Shown here one piece after another: positions 35,053-43,312 of a stretch of DNA of 64,000 nt. The notes beneath the pieces are model-generated. The model was not told the DNA's origin. It ran no database searches and worked only from the letters and a program-made list of their open reading frames with translations. The DNA is from Oscillospiraceae bacterium (lineage in GTDB: Bacteria > Bacillota > Clostridia > Oscillospirales > Oscillospiraceae): positions 19,172 to 83,171 of the forward strand of contig SVLE01000002.1 in NCBI GenBank assembly GCA_015068065.1. Reading direction: 5' to 3'. The position numbers and the translations under genes were made by a program. The first letter of the stretch is position 1. Every line of letters starts with the position of its first letter.

Positions 35053-35749
35053 GCGTGTCATCCTTGTGGTGGAGGACGAAAAGACCATCAGCAACTTTAT
35101 CGGCCGCGCCCTGACGGTGAACGAATACCTCCCCGTCAATGCCGCCACCGCCAAGGAGGCGGTCTCCCTCTTTTTTGCTCATCACCCCTCCCTCGTCCTG
35201 CTGGATCTGGGTCTGCCCGATCAGGACGGCATGGACCTGCTGGTGGAATTCAAGGAACTCTCCCCCAACACCCCCATTATTGTGGTCTCCGCCCGGGATC
35301 GGGAGTCGGAAAAGGTCCGTGCCCTCGATCTGGGTGCGGATGACTACATCACCAAGCCCTTCGGCGTGTCCGAGCTTTTGGCCCGCATTCGGGCCACCCT
35401 GCGGCACACCGACCGTCTGCTCCAGATCCAGGACAGTACCCGGGAATCCTATCAGGTGCGTGACCTGTTGGTGGACATCCGCCGTCATCAGGTTTTTGTG
35501 GGTGGCAGCGAGATTCACTTTACTCAGAACGAGTTCAAAATTCTGGAGCTGCTCTGTCTCCATGCCGGAAAGGTACTCACCTACGACTTTATTATCAACC
35601 ATGTGTGGGGTCCTTACGGTGGCAGCAGCAACCAGATTCTCCGGGTGCATATGGCCAATATCCGCCGCAAACTGAGAGAAAATCCCTCCGATCCCAAATA
35701 CATTCTCACCGTCTTGGGTATCGGCTACCGCATGTTGGAAGACAACTGA
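35042..35749 (+). CDS. KdpE-like OmpR-family response regulator
   Basis: The 235-residue regulator has a receiver domain (VILVVEDEKTISNFIGRAL; phospho-acceptor Asp in LVLLDLGLPDQDGMDLL; conserved Lys in DDYITKPFG) and a winged-helix DNA-binding domain (FTQNEFKILELLCLHAGKVLTYDFIINHVWG and RVHMANIRRKLREN). The ATG at 35042 overlaps the kinase end, so the pair is co-translated. Targets are unknown; the convergent lrgAB-lysA operon is separated by a bidirectional terminator. Confidence 0.93.
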   Translation: MSDKRVILVVEDEKTISNFIGRALTVNEYLPVNAATAKEAVSLFFAHHPSLVLLDLGLPDQDGMDLLVEFKELSPNTPIIVVSARDRESEKVRALDLGADDYITKPFGVSELLARIRATLRHTDRLLQIQDSTRESYQVRDLLVDIRRHQVFVGGSEIHFTQNEFKILELLCLHAGKVLTYDFIINHVWGPYGGSSNQILRVHMANIRRKLRENPSDPKYILTVLGIGYRMLEDN

Positions 35750-35757
35750 TGCAAACA

Positions 35758-35799
35758 AAGATCCCGGTCAACGCTCCAAGCGCGCTGACCGGGATCTTT
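35758..35799. terminator. bidirectional terminator between the response regulator gene and lrgB
   Basis: AAAGATCCCGGTCA and TGACCGGGATCTTTT form a 13- to 14-bp stem with a 15-base GC-rich apical part, with T-rich flank on plus and CTTTG on minus, between converging genes. Confidence 0.88.
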
Positions 35800-35803
35800 T
35801 CAT

Positions 35804-36484
35804 TCAGATAAACATACACACAACAGAGGAAATAATACCGCACAGGCAGATGGCAATGCTGCTCATGGCCCCCTGCAGCTGTCCGATCTCCATGGCTCGA
35901 GTAGTGCCCAGAGCGTGGCTGCACGCGCCGATGGCCAGTCCCTCCGCCACCGGATCCTTCACCCGGAAAATTTTTGCGAACACCGGGGCAAAAATGGCTC
36001 CGGACAGCCCGGCTACCACCACACCAGCAGCAGCAATGCCACCTACGCCGCCCTTGCTCTCGGCAATTCCGATGGCGATGGCGGTGGTACAGCTCTTGGG
36101 CATCATGGACACAGCCAATACCCGGTCGATCCCGAACAGCCAGCACAGGCCCAAAATACTGAGAATGCTGGTCACGCTACCCACAAAGCAACCAATGACC
36201 ACAGGAACAAAATACTCTCCCAGCGCCTTGCGATGGTTGTAAATATTAAAGGCAAGCAACACGGTCACCGGGCCAAGAAGCATCTTGATAAAATCCCCGC
36301 CTATGGCGTACCGCTCGTAAGGGATACCGGTCAGCGCCAGAAACAGGATGATACCGCCTCCGGCAAAAATCATGGGATTGCACAGAATACTTCCTGTTTT
36401 TTTGCGCACCCAGCAGCCAAAGCACCATGCCACCGCCGACAGCGTCAGCCCGAAAAAAGGGGTTGTAGTCACTGCCTCAAACAT
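35804..36484 (-). CDS. lrgB: LrgB/CidB-family membrane protein
   Basis: The 226-residue protein has about seven membrane helices and the family motifs KPLGLGP-like MLLGPVTVLLAFNIY, SMMPKSCTTAIAIGIAESKGG and GACSHALGTTRAMEIG. LrgAB/CidAB systems affect autolysis and, in some firmicutes, import pyruvate. It overlaps lrgA by eight bases and ends the lysA-lrgA-lrgB unit. Confidence 0.92.
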   Translation of the reverse strand: MFEAVTTTPFFGLTLSAVAWCFGCWVRKKTGSILCNPMIFAGGGIILFLALTGIPYERYAIGGDFIKMLLGPVTVLLAFNIYNHRKALGEYFVPVVIGCFVGSVTSILSILGLCWLFGIDRVLAVSMMPKSCTTAIAIGIAESKGGVGGIAAAGVVVAGLSGAIFAPVFAKIFRVKDPVAEGLAIGACSHALGTTRAMEIGQLQGAMSSIAICLCGIISSVVCMFI

Positions 36485-36854
36485 TCTGTTTGCCCCCCTT
36501 CCCCTTGCGTCGGCGCAGGGCCATGATGCCCTGCACCGTCCACGCCGTAGCCAGATAGACCAGCGGCGTAGTCAGAAAACAAATCAACAGGAAGACCAGC
36601 AGCTGCGGGCGGATCAGATGGTACTGCTCCATCACGCTGACGCAGGCGGGAACAAACACAAAGGCCATGTTCGCCATGAAAAACTCCGTGACACGCTGGA
36701 TATGCCGTGTCTTGATTATCCCGGTGAACAGCAGGATTATCAGCAGAAACAACCCAATCACACTGGCCGGAAACTGCACCGGGAGCAGAGCCGCAATAAT
36801 TTCACCCCCGAGGCACACGCCAAAAATCAGCGCCAGCTCCGCAATCACGCTCAT
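36477..36854 (-). CDS. lrgA: LrgA/CidA-family holin-like membrane protein
   Basis: The 125-residue protein has four hydrophobic segments and the family motifs FGVCLGGEIIAALLPVQFPASVIGLFLLIILLF and FFMANMAFVFVPACVSVMEQY. It is the presumed partner of LrgB. The ATG follows AAAGGAG and lies 18 bases after the lysA stop, so it is probably co-transcribed with diaminopimelate decarboxylase. Confidence 0.92.
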   Translation of the reverse strand: MSVIAELALIFGVCLGGEIIAALLPVQFPASVIGLFLLIILLFTGIIKTRHIQRVTEFFMANMAFVFVPACVSVMEQYHLIRPQLLVFLLICFLTTPLVYLATAWTVQGIMALRRRKGKGGKQNV

Positions 36855-36872
36855 TGATTCCGTACTCCTTTA

Positions 36873-38132
36873 TCAATCCCAGATTATGGTGGCAAAATAA
36901 TCTTCCGGCACCTCGGCCCGGCGGATGAGCCGGGTGGAGCCATCGGGCTGCAGCAGGATCTCTGCGGAACGCAGGCGGCCGTTGTACTGATAACCCATGG
37001 CATGGCCGTGAGCGCCCGCGTCATGGATGACCAGCAGATCACCCTTATCAATGCGGGGCAGCATGCGGTCCACGGCAAATTTGTCGCAGTTTTCGCACAG
37101 CGCGCCGGTCACGTCATACTTGTGGTCGCAGGGTTCGTTCTCCTTGCCCATGACGGTGATATGGTGATAGGCGCCGTAGATGGCCGGGCGCATCAGGTTG
37201 GAGGCACAGGCATCCACGCCGATATATTCCTTATAGGTATGCTTCTCGTGGGTGGCGCGGGTGACCAGTACACCGTAGGGGGCCAGCATAAAACGGCCCA
37301 ACTCGGTGCAGATGGACACATCGTCCATACCGGCAGGCACAAGCACCTCTTCGTAAGCTTTGCGCACACCCTCGCCGATCACAGCAATGTCGTTGGCGCT
37401 CTGCTCCGGACGATAGGGCACACCCACACCGCCGGACAGGTTGATAAAGGTAATGTGGCAGCCCGTCTCCTTCTTCAGTTCCACAGCCAGTTGAAACAGA
37501 ATGCGGGCCAGGGCAGGATAGTAATCGTTGGACAGGGTATTGGAGGCCAGGAATGCGTGGATGCCGAACTCCTCCGCCCCCAGTTCTTTCAGTCTCTTAT
37601 AAGCCTCTGATATCTGGGCGCGGGTCATGCCGTACTTGGCATCACCGGGGTTATCCATGACCTGGAATCCCTCTTTGCTCTCACCCAGCGTAAACACGCC
37701 GCCGGGATTGAACCGGCAGCAGATCTTTTTAGGAATGTAGCCGATGGTATCCTTCAGGAAATCAATGTGGGTGATGTCATCCAGATTGATGGTAGCACCC
37801 AGTTCGGCGGCCAGCTTAAACTCCTCCGCCGGGGTATCGTTGGATGAGAACATGATCTCCCCACCCTTGAAACCGCAGCGATCGGACATGATCAGTTCGG
37901 TCAGGGAAGAGCAGTCAGTGCCGCAGCCCTCCTCATGCAGGATATTCAGGATCTGGGGATTGGGCGTCGCCTTCACGGCAAAATATTCTTTAAAGCCGGG
38001 GTTCCACGCAAAGGCCCGATTCAAGGCGCGGGCATTTTCCCGGATTCCCTGCTCGTCATAGAGGTAAAAAGGGGTGGGGTATTCCTTTGCAATGGTCTCC
38101 AGCTGCTGTTTTGTCACAAAAGGTTTTTTCAT
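36873..38132 (-). CDS. lysA: diaminopimelate decarboxylase
   Basis: The 419-residue fold-type III PLP enzyme makes lysine from meso-diaminopimelate. The PLP lysine is in YFAVKATPNP near residue 53, the glycine-rich phosphate site in INLSGGVGVPYRPEQ, and the C-terminal motif LCENCDKF stands where CESGD is usual, with Cys replacing Gly. The latter variant occurs in a clostridial branch as I recall, so another D-amino-acid or carboxynorspermidine-type activity cannot be excluded. The ATG is preceded by AGGAGTG. It heads an operon with lrgAB. Confidence 0.88.
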   Translation of the reverse strand: MKKPFVTKQQLETIAKEYPTPFYLYDEQGIRENARALNRAFAWNPGFKEYFAVKATPNPQILNILHEEGCGTDCSSLTELIMSDRCGFKGGEIMFSSNDTPAEEFKLAAELGATINLDDITHIDFLKDTIGYIPKKICCRFNPGGVFTLGESKEGFQVMDNPGDAKYGMTRAQISEAYKRLKELGAEEFGIHAFLASNTLSNDYYPALARILFQLAVELKKETGCHITFINLSGGVGVPYRPEQSANDIAVIGEGVRKAYEEVLVPAGMDDVSICTELGRFMLAPYGVLVTRATHEKHTYKEYIGVDACASNLMRPAIYGAYHHITVMGKENEPCDHKYDVTGALCENCDKFAVDRMLPRIDKGDLLVIHDAGAHGHAMGYQYNGRLRSAEILLQPDGSTRLIRRAEVPEDYFATIIWD

Positions 38133-38167
38133 TATTCTTTCACTCCTAAAAAGGGAAAATCATTTCT

Positions 38168-38196
38168 AGTGTAACGATTTTACGTAAAATTGTCAA
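38168..38196 (-). promoter_or_regulatory. promoter of lysA-lrgAB
   Basis: On the minus strand TTGACA, 17 bases and TACACT lie about 36 bases before the lysA ATG. The spacer contains a perfect 14-bp palindrome. Confidence 0.85.
38177..38190. promoter_or_regulatory. 14-bp perfect palindrome in the lysA promoter spacer, candidate operator
   Basis: ATTTTACGTAAAAT is fully symmetric and sits between -35 and -10, the classical place for a repressor site. The regulator is unknown. Confidence 0.5.
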
Positions 38197-38219
38197 TTCT
38201 CAAAAAGCATATTTTCCAC

Positions 38220-38248
38220 TTGCATACTACTGCGCATTCTGGTATGAT
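38220..38248 (+). promoter_or_regulatory. promoter of the uracil permease leader
   Basis: TTGCAT and TATGAT are spaced by 17 bases, just before the leader ORF and divergent from lysA. Confidence 0.8.
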
Positions 38249-38273
38249 GATATCAATCGAAGGAGGGGTAAAC

Positions 38274-38351
38274 ATGTCGTTTGAACTTTATGCACACGTC
38301 ATTTCTACGGCATATTATCCCCTTTTTCCACTGGCAATCACGGTTGGGTGA
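38274..38351 (+). CDS. putative 25-residue leader peptide upstream of the uracil permease gene
   Basis: The ORF starts ATG at 38274 behind GAAGGAGGGG, one of the best ribosome sites in the window, and encodes MSFELYAHVISTAYYPLFPL then AITVG before TGA. It is too short for the track. Its stop codon lies inside the 3' arm of a small intrinsic terminator, and a pyrimidine-rich run CCCCTTTTTCC comes just before the hairpin. This is the geometry of a transcription-translation attenuator such as pyrBI of E. coli, in which UTP-dependent polymerase pausing sets coupling. The interpretation is inference; the strong start site and overlap are seen directly. Confidence 0.6.
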   Translation: MSFELYAHVISTAYYPLFPLAITVG

Positions 38352-38363
38352 TTGTCTTTTTTT
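38335..38363 (+). terminator. candidate attenuator terminator in the uracil permease leader
   Basis: CAATCAC and GTGATTG form a 7-bp stem with loop GGTTGG, followed by TCTTTTTTT. The leader peptide stop codon TGA is within the 3' arm, so a translating ribosome would prevent the stem. Confidence 0.6.
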
Positions 38364-38368
38364 ATGTG

Positions 38369-38390
38369 ATCTGCTGTCTTAGGACAGATC
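38369..38390 (+). repeat. second small hairpin before the permease ribosome site
   Basis: CTGTC-TTAG-GACAG extended by flanking GAT/ATC lies between the attenuator and the AAGGAG of the permease gene. No T run follows on plus; it may shape access to the ribosome site. Confidence 0.4.
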
Positions 38391-38415
38391 AAAAAAAGAA
38401 AAGGAGAGAAACAAA

Positions 38416-39764
38416 ATGAACAACGAACCCATCCGCGACGCACGCCAGCTGGGCATTCCCAAGATGCTCATTCTGGGCCTGCAGCACATGTTTGCCATGT
38501 TTGGCGCCACCATTCTGGTCCCCATCCTGGTGCAGAGCTACGGTCTGCCCCTGAATATCCAGACCACCCTGTTCTTCGCCGGTGTTGGCACCATTTTCTT
38601 CCACATCTGCGCCAAGATGAAGGTCCCCGCTTTCCTGGGTTCTTCCTTCGCATTCCTGGGCGGCTTTGCCACCATGGGCAGCATAACTTCCGGTATGTAT
38701 GAGAATATGCCTGCCGAAGAAAAGCTGGCCTACGCTCTGGGCGGCGTGGTGATCGCCGGTCTGGTGTACCTGGTTCTGGCTGCCATCATCAAGGTGGTAG
38801 GTGTGAAGAAGGTCATGCGCTTCCTGCCCCTGTGGTCACCGGTCCTATCATCATCTGCATCGGCCTGTCTCTGGCTCCCTCCGCCGTGACCAATGCCTCC
38901 AGCAACTGGCTGCTGGCCCTGATTGCTCTGGTTACCATCGTTATTTTCAATGTTTGGGGCAAGGGCATGTTCAAGATCATCCCCATCCTCATGGGCGTGG
39001 TTATCTCCTACGTGGCCGCCATCATCATGAACGCCTGCGGCATGACCAATGCCGACGGTTCCGCCATTCTGAACTTCACCGGTATCGCTTCTGCCAACTG
39101 GGTGGGTCTGCCCCCCTTCACCCTGGCCAAGTTTGACATCACCGCCATTCTGGTCATGGCCCCCATCGCTCTGGCTACCATGATGGAGCACATCGGCGAT
39201 ATGTCCGCCATCTCCGCCACTACCGAGCAGCCCTTCATGGAAGATCCCGGCCTGCACCGCACCCTGATCGGTGACGGTCTGGCCACCTCTCTGTCCGCCA
39301 TGTTCGGCGGCCCCGCCAACACCACCTATGGTGAGAATACCGGCGTGCTGGTGCTGTCCAACGTCCACGATCCCAAGGTCGTTCGTCTGGCTGCCGTGTT
39401 CGCCATCGTGCTGGGCTTCATCCCCAAGATGGCCGAAGTGATCGGCTCCATGCCCTCCGCTATCGTAGGCGGCGTGTCCTTCATCCTGTACGGTATGATC
39501 TCCGCCATCGGCGTGCGCAACATCGTGGAGAACAAGGTGGACTTCACCAACTCCCGCAACCTGATTATCGCCGCCGTCATTCTGGTGTGCGGCCTGGGCT
39601 TCTCCAGCGGCCTGACCTTCACCGTGGCCGGCACTCCTGTCACCCTGACCGGTCTGGCCATCGCCGCCATCGCCGGCATCGTTCTGAACGCCATCCTGCC
39701 CGGCAACGACTATGAGTTCGGCACCAACCCCGACGGCGATCAGAACCGCGGTATCCATCACTGA
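38416..39764 (+). pseudogene. uraA: uracil/xanthine permease, split by a one-base frameshift
   Basis: Two overlapping frames together give a full nucleobase-cation symporter-2 permease. The first frame covers DARQLGIPKMLILGLQHMFAMFGATILVPILVQSYGLPL to VKKVMRFLP, and the second resumes VVTGPIIICIGLSLAP and runs through GMMEHIGD-like TMMEHIGDMSAISATTEQPF and FGGPANTTYGENTGVL to the end. The join lies at CTGCCCCTGTGG near 38826-38833: one missing C in the C-run breaks RFLP-PVVTGP. No other damage is visible, so this is either a very recent mutation or a homopolymer sequencing error. The ATG at 38416 follows AAAGGAGAG. If intact it would be a uracil uptake system of about 450 residues. Confidence 0.85.
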
Positions 39765-39783
39765 TTCATCCCACATACAGACG

Positions 39784-39815
39784 AACCCGGCGCGGAGTTC
39801 CGCGCCGGGTTTTCT
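39784..39815 (+). terminator. terminator of the uracil permease gene
   Basis: AACCCGGCGCGG and CCGCGCCGGGTT form a 12-bp stem with a four-base loop, followed by TTCTTT. Confidence 0.92.
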
Positions 39816-39822
39816 TTGCGCA

Positions 39823-39856
39823 AAAAGGAGGCAGGACATATGTCCTGCCTCCTTTT
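39823..39856. terminator. terminator of ftsZ (minus strand), bidirectional palindrome
   Basis: AAAAGGAGGCAGGACAT and its exact complement form a 34-base perfect palindrome with T4 on both sides, ten bases after the ftsZ stop. Confidence 0.93.
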
Positions 39857-39866
39857 GATTCTTTCT

Positions 39867-41045
39867 TTAACCTCTGCGATTGAAGATCTTCTGCAGAATA
39901 TCCCAATCCTCATCGGAAACGGAGGTCTTTTCCTCCGCCACAGGCTCCTGCTCAGCAACAGGGGCAACCTCGGGAACAACGGCAACCTCTTCCGCCACCA
40001 AAGGGACAGGTGCGGCCACAGGTGCAGCCTGCTCCTCCACCTTGGCCTTAGCCTCGGTATAGGGCTCGCTGGTCAGAACACCCTTATCCTCATCAAAACC
40101 GGTGGCGATGACCGTAACACGGATCTCGTCCTCCAGAGTCTCGTCAAAGGCGGCACCGAAAATAATGTTGGCATCGGGATGAGCGGCCTCCTGCACCAGA
40201 TTGGCGGCAGTCTCCACCTCTTCCAGACCGATATCCATGGAGCCGGTCACATTGATCAACACGCCGCGGGCGCCGTTGATAGAGGTCTCCAGCAAGGGGC
40301 TGGAAATAGCCATACGAGCAGCTTCCTCAGCTTTGCCCTTACCGGCGGCACGGCCAACACCCATGTGGGCACGGCCCGCGTCCTTCATAACAGCGGTTAC
40401 GTCGGCAAAGTCCAGGTTAATGAACCCGGTATTCTTAATCAGGTCGGAAATGGACTGAACCGCCTGCTGCAACACGTCGTCTGCGATCTCAAAGGCATTA
40501 AGCATAGTGATCTTCTGATCGGTGGCCAGCTTGAGACGCTCATTGGGAATGATGACCAGAGAGTCCACCTTGCCCCGCAGTTCCTTGATGCCTTCCTCGG
40601 CACGCATCATGCGGCGGCTGCCCTCAAAGCGGAAGGGCTTGGTGACCACACCAACAGTAAGTACACCCATCTCCTTGGCAATATCAGCCACGATGGGAGC
40701 CGCGCCCGTACCGGTGCCACCGCCCATACCGGCGGTGATAAAGACCATATCCGCATCCTCCAGCGCCTTGGAGATCTGTGTGCGGTTTTCCTCTGCAGAC
40801 TTGCGGCCCACCTCGGGGTCGGAACCGGCACCCTGACCGTTGGTCAGCTTTTCGCCGATCTGGATCTTGTAGGTGGCACTGGAAACGCTCAACGCCTGCT
40901 TATCGGTGTTGACGGCAATAAAGTCTACGTTTTTGGTGCCCGTGCGGACCATGCGGTTGACCACATTGTTGCCGCCGCCGCCTACGCCAACTACCTTAAT
41001 ATTGACAACACCGCTGTCATGTCCCATGTCTAATTCGAAACCCAT
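39867..41045 (-). CDS. ftsZ: cell division protein FtsZ
   Basis: The 392-residue tubulin homologue forms the cytokinetic ring. The GTP-binding signature [10 protein letters not shown] is near residue 105, with [14 protein letters not shown] at the N-terminus and the T7 loop region NLDFADV. After about residue 320 comes an acidic, Pro/Ala/Glu-rich linker and a C-terminal peptide [15 protein letters not shown], the site for membrane tethers. The ATG at 41045 follows TTAGGAGGAG. It has its own promoter and terminator; ftsA is not between ftsQ and ftsZ. Confidence 0.98.
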   Translation of the reverse strand: MGFELDMGHDSGVVNIKVVGVGGGGNNVVNRMVRTGTKNVDFIAVNTDKQALSVSSATYKIQIGEKLTNGQGAGSDPEVGRKSAEENRTQISKALEDADMVFITAGMGGGTGTGAAPIVADIAKEMGVLTVGVVTKPFRFEGSRRMMRAEEGIKELRGKVDSLVIIPNERLKLATDQKITMLNAFEIADDVLQQAVQSISDLIKNTGFINLDFADVTAVMKDAGRAHMGVGRAAGKGKAEEAARMAISSPLLETSINGARGVLINVTGSMDIGLEEVETAANLVQEAAHPDANIIFGAAFDETLEDEIRVTVIATGFDEDKGVLTSEPYTEAKAKVEEQAAPVAAPVPLVAEEVAVVPEVAPVAEQEPVAEEKTSVSDEDWDILQKIFNRRG

Positions 41046-41130
41046 CGTTGCTCCTCCTAAGTAAAAGTGGGTGCTCCCAAACAACAAGCCCTTGGGGAAA
41101 CACCCCCACCTGATATCCCATATCTAGTTT

Positions 41131-41159
41131 ATTGTATCGCTCTTTTTTCATCAGGTCAA
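41131..41159 (-). promoter_or_regulatory. promoter of ftsZ
   Basis: On the minus strand TTGACC, 17 bases and TACAAT lie about 85 bases upstream of the ftsZ ATG, in the gap after ftsQ. Confidence 0.82.
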
Positions 41160-41212
41160 GGGGGCAAACCGATTTTCCCCGCACTTTTCCTGCCTTTTTG
41201 CGTCGTTTTTTA

Positions 41213-41974
41213 TCATGCAGGGCTGAAAACCACAGTGTAATCCTTCACTGTCAGGTCCAGAGTGCCCGTTTCATAGTCCTCCAGTGTGTCTACCGCTTTT
41301 CCCATGGCACCCAGCAGATAGTCAAAATCTCCGCTGACCGGTAGCTTTACCGTAAATCGTCCATCATAGTCCATGAGGATACGGGAGGCAGAAGACATAT
41401 CGATCCAACTCACTTGTTCCAGTGCGCCGTATTTATCCAGACTCTGAAGCAAAGCCAGGAGTCCGTCGCCCCGAGCCTGCTGGCCTTCCCGCACCACCAG
41501 CGGCAGTCCGCTTTCCGGCTGCACAGCATGCAGGCCGTCCACCCGGATCACACCGGTGTCCGCCTGTTCCACAAACTCCAGCAACTTGCCTGACTTGCTG
41601 ATCAGCCACTCTCCCTCTTCAGCCGGCAGGCGGGCGGCCGGGCGGCACTCATTCACTGTTATAATCAGGGTATCAGGCCAGCCCCGGCGGATGTTCACAC
41701 CCTCCACATAGGGCAACAGCCGGCGAATCCGGCGGGCCGTATCAAATTTGTTCATCCCAAACAAATTATCCCCCTGCACGATGTCGGAAGCGTCAATGAT
41801 TTGTTGGGCGCTGTATCGCATGTTTCCCGCCACTACCACTTCCTCCACACGGAAGAACACCGTGGCACCAATCAACACGGCCACAACCATAGCGATCACG
41901 ACCAGCATTTTATAGAGGAAGCCGAAGCGTCCCCGTTTTCTGTACCGTCTGCGGTTGTGTCTGGCCGGTGACAT
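41213..41974 (-). CDS. ftsQ: cell division protein FtsQ/DivIB
   Basis: The 253-residue bitopic protein has a basic cytoplasmic start (RHNRRRYRKRGRFG), one transmembrane helix (MLVVIAMVVAVLIGATVFF), a POTRA domain starting VEEVVVAGNMRYSAQQIIDAS, and a beta domain. It bridges early and late divisome proteins. The ATG follows AAGGTG and lies 14 bases after the murA stop. Confidence 0.92.
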   Translation of the reverse strand: MSPARHNRRRYRKRGRFGFLYKMLVVIAMVVAVLIGATVFFRVEEVVVAGNMRYSAQQIIDASDIVQGDNLFGMNKFDTARRIRRLLPYVEGVNIRRGWPDTLIITVNECRPAARLPAEEGEWLISKSGKLLEFVEQADTGVIRVDGLHAVQPESGLPLVVREGQQARGDGLLALLQSLDKYGALEQVSWIDMSSASRILMDYDGRFTVKLPVSGDFDYLLGAMGKAVDTLEDYETGTLDLTVKDYTVVFSPA

Positions 41975-41988
41975 GGTGCACCTTCTTT

Positions 41989-43245
41989 CTATGCGTGCTT
42001 TCTTTCTATGGCGGCATCCAGCCCGCTCAATTTCAGTTCCAAATGGTCATATCCGCGGTCGATGTGGTGCAGTTCTCCAACCCGGCTGGTCCCCTCTGCT
42101 GCCAACGCCGCAATCACCAGTGCCGCACCGCCCCGCAGGTCGGTACTGCACACATGCGCCGAGCGCAGGGGTGCACCGCGCACGACGGCCGTGCGTCCGG
42201 TCAGCCGAATGTCAGCCCCCATACGTGCAAGCTCACTCACATGGCGGTATCGGCTGCGGAAAATATTTTCTTCAAACACCGTTTCTCCCTGCCCGCTGGC
42301 CAGCGCAGCCATGACCACAGCCTGCGCATCCGTGGGAAAACCGGGATAGGGAGCCGTGCGAACGGGGCGTACCCCGTTCAGTCTGCCATTGCTGCGCAGG
42401 CAGATCAAATCCTTCTCGGTATGCAGTACACAGCCCGCTTCTTCCATGACATCCAGCACAGTGGACAGATGTTCCGGGCAGACACCGGTCAGTTCCAGTT
42501 CTCCCCCGGCGGCACCTACTGCAGATAGGTACGTGGCCGCAACAATGCGATCGGCCATCACGGTGTGTTCCGCTGCTCCGATACGGGTACTGCCCTGCAC
42601 CGTAATCACGTCACTGCCCGCACCCGTGACCCGGGCACCCAGTGCGTTCAAAAAGTTTTGAAGATCTTCTATTTCTGGCTCCCGGGCCGCACCCACGATG
42701 GTCGTCGTCTGCTGACTTCCGCAGGCAGCCAGCATGGTATTCTCTGTGGCCCCCACGCTGGGAAACGGCAGATGGATCCTGCAGCCCCGCAGCCCACCGG
42801 GGGTTCGACAGTGCAGCACGCCGTCTTCTTCCCAAATCTGCGCACCCAGTCTGCGCAGGGCGTCCAAATGCAGGTCAATGGGTCTTGGCCCCAGCTCACA
42901 GCCTCCGGGATAAGAGATCTGCGCCTGCCCCAACCGGGCCAGGATCGCACCCAGAAAAATCACAGAGGAGCGCATTTCCCGCATCAGATGCTCCGGAATC
43001 TCTCCACCGTTTACGCCGGAAGCATCTACGATGACTGCATCCGCTTCCCTGCGCACTTTGCACCCCAGACCGCGCAGGATCTGCAGAGTAGCCGTCACAT
43101 CAGACAGGTCGGGGCAGTTGCGTATCACACACTCCCCCGGCGAAAGGATGCAGGCGGCCAAAATGGGCAGGACGCTGTTCTTTGCTCCCTGGACCGCAAG
43201 CCTGCCGGACAAACGCCGGCGGCCGGTAATTTCAAAAAAACTCAT
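41989..43245 (-). CDS. murA: UDP-N-acetylglucosamine 1-carboxyvinyltransferase
   Basis: The 418-residue enzyme performs the first committed step of peptidoglycan synthesis. It shows LAVQGAKNSVLPILAA near the N-terminus (Lys22/Asn23 equivalents), the active-site Cys in YPGGCELGPRPIDLHL near residue 118, the target site of fosfomycin, and TDLRGGAALVIAAL near the C-terminus. The ATG at 43245 follows GGAGG. It sits in the dcw cluster between murG and ftsQ, where many firmicutes place murB or a second murA. Confidence 0.96.
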   Translation of the reverse strand: MSFFEITGRRRLSGRLAVQGAKNSVLPILAACILSPGECVIRNCPDLSDVTATLQILRGLGCKVRREADAVIVDASGVNGGEIPEHLMREMRSSVIFLGAILARLGQAQISYPGGCELGPRPIDLHLDALRRLGAQIWEEDGVLHCRTPGGLRGCRIHLPFPSVGATENTMLAACGSQQTTTIVGAAREPEIEDLQNFLNALGARVTGAGSDVITVQGSTRIGAAEHTVMADRIVAATYLSAVGAAGGELELTGVCPEHLSTVLDVMEEAGCVLHTEKDLICLRSNGRLNGVRPVRTAPYPGFPTDAQAVVMAALASGQGETVFEENIFRSRYRHVSELARMGADIRLTGRTAVVRGAPLRSAHVCSTDLRGGAALVIAALAAEGTSRVGELHHIDRGYDHLELKLSGLDAAIERKHA

Positions 43246-43312
43246 GGGATAGCCTCCAGACCTCACATATTCAGGCTATCCTATGCCGCTTTGGCAATTT
43301 TGGTTTATCTGT

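Noticed and set aside
38133-38230. Lysine riboswitch upstream of lysA
   Set aside because: The gap between promoter and start is only about 36 bases, far too short for an L-box.
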